Positions 57,420 through 64,000 of a DNA stretch of 64,000 nucleotides are shown here, piece by piece (the stretch's first letter is position 1; each line of letters begins with the position of its first letter). The position numbers and the translations under genes were made by a program. This DNA comes from Rheum nobile (lineage: Eukaryota; Streptophyta; Magnoliopsida; Caryophyllales; Polygonaceae): the NCBI GenBank assembly GCA_027886185.1, contig WOAB01000093.1, forward strand, positions 2,170,001 to 2,234,000. Direction: 5' to 3'. Under the pieces are notes generated by a model. That model saw only the letters and a list, made by a program, of their open reading frames with translations, did not search any database and was not told the DNA's origin.

Positions 57420-58120
57420 AATTAACATGTGGCAAGACAGTTGCAGGCCTTAAATTTGCAAACACTTCAAGTCCTGCCCTAAGCTGAAGCAGCCCCGTCT
57501 CAGGCTTCAAATGTTTCGGATTGGTGTCCCATTTATATCTAAGCAGTACCATCAACATTTAATAAATGACCATATTATTGCAAGGCAATGATCATGAACA
57601 AACCCTAACTCTTAAGTATCAGTGTTGAAGGTGAAGAGTCAAACGGAACTAAATCTACCCTCCAATTGCTCCAAGAAGAATGGCATCTGACTTCTTAGCC
57701 GCCGAAAGCGTCTCCTCCGGCAATGGCACGTCGGTGAGATCCAAGGCGCTACCACCAACAGGCATCTCCTTGAACCCAAACTCAATCCCTAGAAAATCTC
57801 CATTACTTCTCTGTCTAAACCATCAAACAAAGCAATAGCAATTTTTGGAGAGAAAGAGGTACCTTCGAGGGATCCGGCAAGTTGGAGGACATCCTTGGCG
57901 ACGGAAACGATCTCAGGGCCAATGCCATCGCCAGGGAGGAGAGTGATGTTGTAGCGTCGCTTACAGGTGTCGGAAGCGGAGGCGCATCGGATTGGAACAA
58001 ATCTGGAAGGTAATGAAGGGAAAGATTTTTTCTTGGCTTGGAAGTGGGATTTCAATTGACCAACGGGTCGTCTGGAGAAGAGCCGCCATGGATGAAATAC
58101 GGAGTTGGAGAAGACTTTTA
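57420..58120 (-). pseudogene. Captured 5' part of 3-isopropylmalate dehydrogenase gene
   Basis: Three colinear exons with introns kept. Exon 1 (about 58118-57863) starts inside a plastid transit-peptide-like region and reads RRYNITLLPGDGIGPEIVSV and AKDVLQLAGSLEG before GTACCT. Exon 2 (57788-57660) reads MPVGGSALDLTDVPLPEETL then AAKKSDAILLGAIGG. Exon 3 (about 57540-57426) reads YKWDTNPKHLKPETGLLQLR then AGLEVFANLRPATVLP. This matches the NAD-binding N-terminal third of plant IPMDH (leucine biosynthesis; related genes act in glucosinolate synthesis). The start codon and the C-terminal two thirds are absent, so it is a non-functional capture. Confidence 0.85.
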
Positions 58121-59334
58121 ATTAGGGTTGAGCTTATAGAGGTGGGCCTAACACGCCCGCCTCTATAAGTATTACGACTCGGCCGAGTTGGCCGAGATTC
58201 GGTCGAGTAATGGTTTAATAGAGGCGGGCCTTACATGCCCGCCTCTATTGTACATACTTGTTGAGGCGGGTTTTAAGAGGCCCGCCTCAACAAGCTTTAA
58301 TTGAGGCGGGCTACTTAGCCCGCCTCAATTAGTTAGCAGTAGAGGCGGGCCTTACCCTGGCCCGCCTCTACTACTTTAGCGGGAAATGTTTTTTCGGATA
58401 CTTGTTGAGGCGTATATTAATTTGCCCACCTCAAAAGATGTTTTTCAAGCGTATAAATTAATTATCCGCCTCAAAAACCAAAAAAAATGATTGCCTAAGT
58501 CGTTGTTGAGGCGTTTTGAACTATGTATGCCTCTAAAAGGGAGCCTCAAAAAGTGTTTTTTCCACTAGTGAATATTAATCATAAGCAATCAAGCAAGAGA
58601 ATAGATAAAATCCATGCAATAGATAAGGAACGAGAATCTCACAACTGAATCAAAACGAAAGCTTCAGTTGTCTGACTAAGCCAGGAAGGCTTAGTTCTTC
58701 ATAACAAAGTACGTAGAATAGAGAAAAGATGAAAAACGATGATAAGGGAGGCCAAGCTCCCTTCTAACCCTAAATACTAGAAAATAATAAAAAGTCTTTA
58801 AAAGTAAATCCAAAACGAAATAATAAAAACACTAATAATAATCCAAAATAACAAAATAAGGAAAGGTGGTTCGGTTCCTCATCCGACGCGGCGGCGGTCG
58901 CCGTAATCCTGGCGGCGATCGCCGCTGAGATTTCTTCGGTTCAGCTCATGTGACACTTCCGTAAAAATGCCATAACTTTTGATTCCCAACTCGGATTGCT
59001 CTCATATTTTGAGGACTTGTAGTAAACTTCAAGATCTAACTCCTCGAATTGGAATCACTCCATTTGGACATCTGAGTAAAGCGAACGAATCAATTTAATT
59101 CAACACATTGTTCTTCTACTCTCGTGTGGACTCTCTCCTTGGTTCTTCTTCGTCTCCTCAGTGGTCAACTCCTCTTCCTCTGGATATCTTCAATTTGCTT
59201 CTCCAGACCACCAAATCCACACTTCTCCTCTCTAACTCCATAATTCACAGTTGTGCACTAAATCCATCCAAATGGCACCTCAAACCTGGTAACAACCCCT
59301 AGAAATACACTACAAAATAGTGCCGATCAACATG

Positions 59335-60573
59335 TTAAATATGAACCGTTACATTTCCATTATTCTTAAACTATGAAAATATATATGAACCTTAGGAGAA
59401 TATATATGAACTTGAATATGATATACGCGAACCTAGCTTGAACTGGGACTTTTCACGACCACAATATGAAGTCTATGAGGGATTAAAAACCTCATATATG
59501 TGTACCAACATATTGCTCTACCATTTGAGCTAATAAGCTATGATAAAATCAATTATTTGAACATTTTTCAAATGACTGAATATGACCTTTAGAGGATTAT
59601 ATATGAACATATAAACTTAAGACATGAACCCAATCATTTGCACAGTCTATTATCCTTCATATGAACCCATAATGTTTTGAATCTAGAAAATCCTTAAGTT
59701 TGTACAACAAATTAGATTCAATGTACCTATGAACCATAAAACCATTACATTTCACAATTTATGTTACCACAATAGTTTACTGCAAGTTTTTTATTTGTCA
59801 ATTTGACAATGAAGCCCAGAAATATATTTATTCACACAAATTCAAGTTGTTTCAAGCAAATGAAAAAATTGAAATCATTAAAAGTTGTAAAGAAGTAGTA
59901 GAAGGCGAATTTTTACCTTTGTTGTGCGTCGTTGTTTGTCGAGCGGTCCATTAGTCTCCATATTGAAGCTTTAGGTTGAGTTTTAATGGAGATCTAAAGA
60001 GTTGAACAAAAAGGTACAACCATGGGGGTTTGGGAGAGGAAGATGAGTAAGGAACATAGATGGTGCAAATATCGAGGTCTGAAAAGCAAAAGTAAAAGAA
60101 ATATTATTTTTGGGAGTAGACTTGACTTTTGTCAATATTTACAAAAACTATCATTTTAAATGATAGAGAAGCGCGTGTGTGCCAACTTATTTGTTTTCTT
60201 CCTTTCTTAATCTCAGTCATACATTTCCTTCATCCAACAACCCATGATGCTTCGCAAATTGCATTGCAACACTTAAATGCACCCGAAACCACCTCATTTT
60301 TCAATTTAGCAAACGATAAACATTTTAATGAGATATCAAGGCATCAAAGATAACTAGCTACGTACCCGACGATCTAAATATATGGTGTGATACCACCACA
60401 TTACAAAATGCAAGTAAAAAACAAGGCATATATGGGGATACATATAAATGATACTATATAATTAGGGATGACTTTGATGGGAGTGAGGTTGAGTGACACA
60501 TGGCAATTAATGAGATGTCTTGTGTTGGGGTTGACATGTGGTTGTAGTTAGATTGTGATTTACTAATTATATA
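59335..60573. other. Relic sequence with tRNA-like segment; no gene
   Basis: 59340-59460 continues the atatgaac repeat from left of the solo LTR. 59600-59700 shares cagtctattat(c/t)cttcatatgaaccc and aatgttttgaatc with the MULE left arm (18690-18735, 19030-19075), so the two regions hold related sequence. A short minus-strand start (METNGPLDKQRRTTK, about 59961) is followed by a GTAAAA and could be an exon, unidentified. Confidence 0.4.
59470..59539 (-). tRNA. Degenerate tRNA-like sequence (Thr-GGT-like), pseudogene
   Basis: On the minus strand: acceptor agcttat with atagact (5 of 7 pairs), TA, D-arm gctcaaatggtagagc (4 pairs), anticodon arm atatg...catat (5 pairs) around ttggtaca, and T-arm gaggt-ttttaat-ccctc (4 of 5 pairs, 7-nt loop). 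The anticodon position reads GGT if the 8-nt loop is trimmed by one. The T-loop lacks the conserved TTCRA. Probably a decayed tRNA or tRNA-derived SINE head. Confidence 0.4.
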
Positions 60574-60818
60574 CTCCCTCCGTCTAACAATAGTGGTCTT
60601 TTTAGCCTTAATTTCTTGTCCATTAATACTTGTCTTTCTAGCTATTTTGATATTTACTTTACACATTTATCCTTATGATTATTAGTAAACTATTAGTAGT
60701 AGTTTCCAAGAAAGTGGAAAAGTAAACTAATAAATGAGGCTAGAATAGTATTTTGATAACATCCTTAAAAAGTGCAAAATATATTAAAAAGATACTATTA
60801 TTAGACGGAGGCCAAGAG
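60574..60818. mobile_element. Stowaway-like MITE (245 bp)
   Basis: Terminal inverted repeats ctccctccgtctaa...aatagt and, in reverse, ctcttggcctccgtctaa...aatagtat, flanked by TA on both sides (60572-60573, 60819-60820). Size, TIR sequence and TA target are those of mariner-related Stowaway MITEs. No coding capacity. Confidence 0.85.
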
Positions 60819-60820
60819 TA

Positions 60821-61383
60821 GTAGATTTTAGACATGTAATACAAACATTCTTGTTTATATTACAAGTAATATTAAATAAATAAGATATATAAGAGATTTT
60901 TAATACATAAGCAACATTTGAATGCAAAATAAAAACCATACCTGCAAACTAATGTTAATATTTGTGAATTTTATGCTAAAAGTACACGATTCTATAAATA
61001 TTTTATATCGGGTTGGGTAACGGGTGAAAGACTTTCATCTAATTTCGTCCATCGCCTTACTTTGTTCAAAATGAATGAGTATGATATCGATAAATACGAG
61101 TGAGATTGTCTATCCCTAAATATAATATAATGATGGGTAAGAATGTTAAGCTAGAATGTAAGTTTGAAGAAATGCCTAGGGAAAGCACATGTTCTCAAAA
61201 CCCCACCTTTTATTGAAACAAGAAGAATCCAAGCATTGAAAAAAAAAACATCAAATCCCAATTGCAAATTAAACTCCAATGTAGAAACCAAACAGCAGCT
61301 TGTTGCCCACCTCTCTTCTTGTTGCCCCCCACCTCCACTTCACTCTCCATTTGATTTGGCGGATTAAAAGGTCTGGTCAAACT
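60821..61383. other. AT-rich spacer, no gene seen
   Basis: No reading frame, repeat or RNA gene could be supported. It ends at a short poly-T run that marks the 3' end of the LINE. Confidence 0.5.
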
Positions 61384-64000
61384 TTTTTTTTAATAAGGTA
61401 AGAATTAGACTAGTGTCAAGAAAGCTTGACCCTCAGCCTATAGCATCCTTTCGGATGAGAGCCTTGAGCTCTGAGTTGTTCATGATATCGTTTGGAGAAA
61501 GGTCGTGGCCAAGTTTTGCAAAGTGATCAGCCACCAAGTTCAATTCTCAAAAGATATGGGAAATCTGCACTGTCTGAAAAGAATGTAATAAACATAGGAT
61601 ATCGGAGATAAGAATCTCGATTTCCCATGGACAATGCCAGATTTTATTAATGACGCTCACAATAGTAAGGTTGTCGGTTTCTATTTGTATTTGGTCATAT
61701 TTCATTTCTTTGGCTTTAAGAAGCGCATTTTGGAGAGTAAGAGTTTCGGTTTTGAGGGGAGTCGAAGTGCCACAATTTTCTGCATGGATAAGAATTGGAA
61801 TTCCTAGGTCATTTCTACAGATAAATCCAATAGAAGACGCTCCATTAGCTTTGGTAGAGACATCCACATTAATTTTAATAACTTTATCTAGAGGTTTTTT
61901 CCATTTGAGTTTTCGGTGTTTCCTCGTATGTGTCTTTTTCCGCGTCGTGGAGCATTGAACAAAAGTACAATCAGGATTCCATTTCTGTGTTTTATTCCAG
62001 GCAGATATGAGGTTTTGTATATATTTAGGCAAATCTTTAATAGCATCCCTATCAAGGATGTCATTTAATAATGTTCTCTGGTTCCTAAAGAACCAGATGC
62101 CCCACCAGGCCACAGAAAGTTCTATTAGCTCAATGGGGGATAGTTTGAGTTTTACTTCTTCAATAATTTCTCCAATGTGTTTGTTCGCAGAGTTGATTGT
62201 CCTTAAATAGAGGCTAGTTGTCATATTAATTTTTGAAATTGTCTTTAAGATATGATTACAGTGAATGAGGAAGTGCTTCGTATCCTCCACAGGGTAAGAG
62301 CAGGAGATGCATCCCGGGGGACCGATACTCATTTTTCTTGTAGTCGTGATTTTGTCGGTAAGCCGTTATTTAAAATTTTCCAGAGAACTTTTTTGACTTT
62401 GGGATATGTGTCCATTTTCCAGATCCAAGTTGAGTCGTATGCTGAAAAATGTTTATTTTTGTTGATGAGTTTCATAGCTGATTTTGTTGAGAACCTACCA
62501 TTTTTACTTGGTTCCCAGTACAACCTGTCAGTAATGTGGTTCACGGGAGTTGGGATACCCATAATCCTTGCCACCATATCATTTGGTAACATTTGTTGGA
62601 GTTTTGTCTTATTCCACTTCATGTTTTGGTCCAAGAATTCACGGACTCTGCAATCTAGGTTTGTACCTAGCGCATGGTTGATAATATTATAGAGAGGTTC
62701 ATTTAGTGCCCATTTATTTGTCCAGAATTTAATTATTTTTCCATCGCCAATTTGCCATATGAGTCCTTTTTGGAATTGTTTTTTGATGCTCATCATTTTT
62801 TACCATTGCCATGATCCGTTTCTGTTGTAGTCATAAGATAAGAGGTGTGTATCTTTAAGGTATTTTTCATTGATTATTCTTACCCAACAGTTGTCTGGTT
62901 CAACTAAAATTTTCCATAGAAGTTTGTATTGGAGAGCATGGTTCATATATTTTGTTTTTCGAATGCCAAGACCCCCCTTGGAAAGAGGTTGACATACTTT
63001 GTCACATCCGATAAGGGGTTTATAGGATGAGTCTTTGTTCTAGAAGAACATTCTATTGATTCTGTCGAGTTCATTATGTGTTGAGTTTGGAAGCATGAAG
63101 CTTTGCATAATAAAGTTTGGTTTAGTAGCAAGGTTTGATCTTATCAGAGTTGTTCTTCCTGCTTGGGATAGAGAGTTCACTTTCCATTTAGTTAATTGTG
63201 TTCTGGATTTTGTAATCATCTCTTCAAAGGTAGTAGAATTGACCTTCCCATTTATAATAGGGCAACCGAGATATTCATCTAGCGATATCATGTTTGTAAT
63301 TGTAAGGATTCCTTGTATTTGTTATTTTCGTATGGTCGAGACTTTGTTACTTGAAAAGCCGATTTATGGAAATTTACACATTTGTCCTGAGATAAGACAG
63401 TAATCGTCGATTATTTTCTTGATTTCTTTACAGTTTTCTTGTTTTGCTTTGGAGAATATCATAATATCATCCGCAAAGACCAGGAAAGGGATATTTGTTC
63501 CATTTTTAGTGAGTTGGAAACCTAGTGGTTTTATTGGTCGATCTGTAGCTTTTTGTAATTTTTTAGCAAGTATTTATGCCCCAAGGATGACGAGAAAATG
63601 TGAGAGTGGGTCACCTTGTCTCAGTCCTCTTTCTGGCATGAATATATCAATGGGTCCATTATTCACGAGTACTGAGAATGATACAGAGGATATGCATTCT
63701 TTTATCCAGTTAATAAAGGTTGAGCAAAATCCAAATTTCCGCATGACCTCAATAATGAAGTTCCATTCAATTCGGTCATACACCTTTTCCATGTCAAGTT
63801 TGATTGCAATGAATCCTTCAGTACTTTTTTTAGATTTGAAGGAATGGAAAATTTCATGGGCTATAAGAATATTGTCTTGAATTGATCTGTTCGAAACAAA
63901 AGCTCCTTGAAGGGGGTGAGTTATTTTTTTCATTTTATTTTTAAGTCGTTCTGTTAAAATTTTCGAGATAATTTTGTAAATGGTTGAGCATAGGCTAATA
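61384..64000 (-). mobile_element. L1-type LINE, 3' part, runs off the right edge
   Basis: On the minus strand the element ends in an A-run (poly-T at 61384-61392 on plus). The ORF2 relic fills 61400-64000 and its endonuclease half lies outside the window. Target duplications cannot be checked. Confidence 0.85.
61400..63990 (-). pseudogene. LINE ORF2: reverse transcriptase, zf-RVT and RNase H
   Basis: Minus-strand order: RT fingers and palm (GAFVSNRSIQDNILIAHEI, IAIKLDMEKVYDRIEWNFI, ERGLRQGDPLS), the catalytic block LVFADDIMIFSKA, and the thumb region (YLGCPIINGKVN, WKVNSLSQAGRTTLIRS). Then comes the zf-RVT zinc-finger-like domain (LYWEPSKNGRFSTKSAMKL, CISCSYPVEDTKHFLIHC). The C-terminus is a plant-type RNase H (KINVDVSTKANGASSIGFI, with AE, TETLTLQNALLKA and IETDNLTIV). 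This is the layout of plant L1 elements that gained an RNase H domain. Stops occur near 63593, 63350, 63040 and 62797, so the frame is broken into about five pieces. FADD is intact, but the protein cannot be made whole. Confidence 0.88.

Larger units (their letters stand above)
55253..58570. mobile_element. Non-autonomous CACTA transposon carrying host gene fragments
   Basis: The termini are CACTAGTGGAAAAAA at 55253 and its inverse at 58570, with a 3-bp duplication AAT (55250-55252, 58571-58573), diagnostic of the CACTA superfamily. Both ends have dense subterminal gaggcgggc repeats in both orientations (55270-55495, 58135-58560), the expected transposase-binding type. No transposase is present. 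The interior holds exon-like pieces of a GSK3-like kinase and of 3-isopropylmalate dehydrogenase, plus two unidentified pieces, all readable on the minus strand. Confidence 0.92.
54626..59329 (-). mobile_element. Athila-type solo LTR split by a CACTA element
   Basis: On the minus strand it starts TGATCGGCACTATTTTGTAG, matching the 46729 LTR start. It is flanked by a perfect 5-bp duplication ACATG (54621-54625, 59330-59334). Without the CACTA insert it is about 1.38 kb. It includes a GC block (58885-58925: gcggcggtcgccg, ggcggcgatcgccg). No internal region remains. Confidence 0.85.

Noticed and set aside
57420..58120. A functional host IPMDH gene
   Set aside because: The start codon and two thirds of the protein are missing, and the fragment lies within CACTA ends with a target duplication.

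Overview
This is a repeat-dense stretch of a flowering-plant (probably eudicot) nuclear genome. I find no intact single-copy host gene. Almost every coding trace belongs to a transposable element: Ty3/gypsy chromovirus (Tekay/Del-like), Tat/Retand-like and Athila-like LTR elements, a Mutator-like element (MULE) with an Ulp1-type protease gene, a CACTA element, a Stowaway-like MITE and an L1-type LINE. Host genes appear only as captured exons: a plastid 3-isopropylmalate dehydrogenase and a GSK3/SHAGGY-like kinase, both plant-type.

Layout. 1-6671: minus-strand Tekay-like element with a gag relic, a chromodomain relic and a 2.6-kb LTR at 4063-6671; its other LTR is cut by the window edge. 6672-12838: an inverted fragment of a related LTR, a probable non-autonomous MULE (7139-8902) holding gene-like sequence, a second TIR-type repeat with a minisatellite, and AT-rich relics. 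12839-46156: the main structure, a MULE with recognisable terminal inverted repeats and a near-perfect 9-bp target duplication. It carries a mudrA transposase gene on the plus strand, a GRF-zinc-finger/membrane gene, unidentified spliced minus-strand ORFs inside a 1659-bp tandem duplication, and an Ulp1-like (C48) cysteine protease gene on the minus strand. A solo LTR (14727-16494) sits in a transposase intron. A 16.3-kb Tat element (25956-42247) splits the protease gene. That Tat element is itself interrupted by a related 4.7-kb deletion derivative (28626-33292) and by an Athila-type solo LTR (39041-40725). 46157-54625: a copia-like LTR relic split by a 5.7-kb Athila-like non-autonomous element (46729-52385). 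54626-59329: another Athila-type solo LTR, split by a 3.3-kb CACTA element (55253-58570) carrying pieces of at least two host genes. 59330-64000: relic sequence with a degenerate tRNA-like segment, a Stowaway-like MITE, and the 3' part of a decayed LINE that runs off the right edge.

The nesting gives a relative chronology. The MULE is older than the Tat element and the solo LTR inside it. The Tat element is older than its two inserts. The copia relic is older than the Athila-like element, and the solo LTR at 54626 is older than the CACTA element. Six insertions have exact target-site duplications that I could read: CACTT, CCATC, GAGAC, GCTTG, ACATG and AAT. All long reading frames carry stops or insertions, so nothing here looks able to move by itself. 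The most interesting material is the MULE cargo set, the CACTA gene capture, and the spliced antisense gene of the Tat element.
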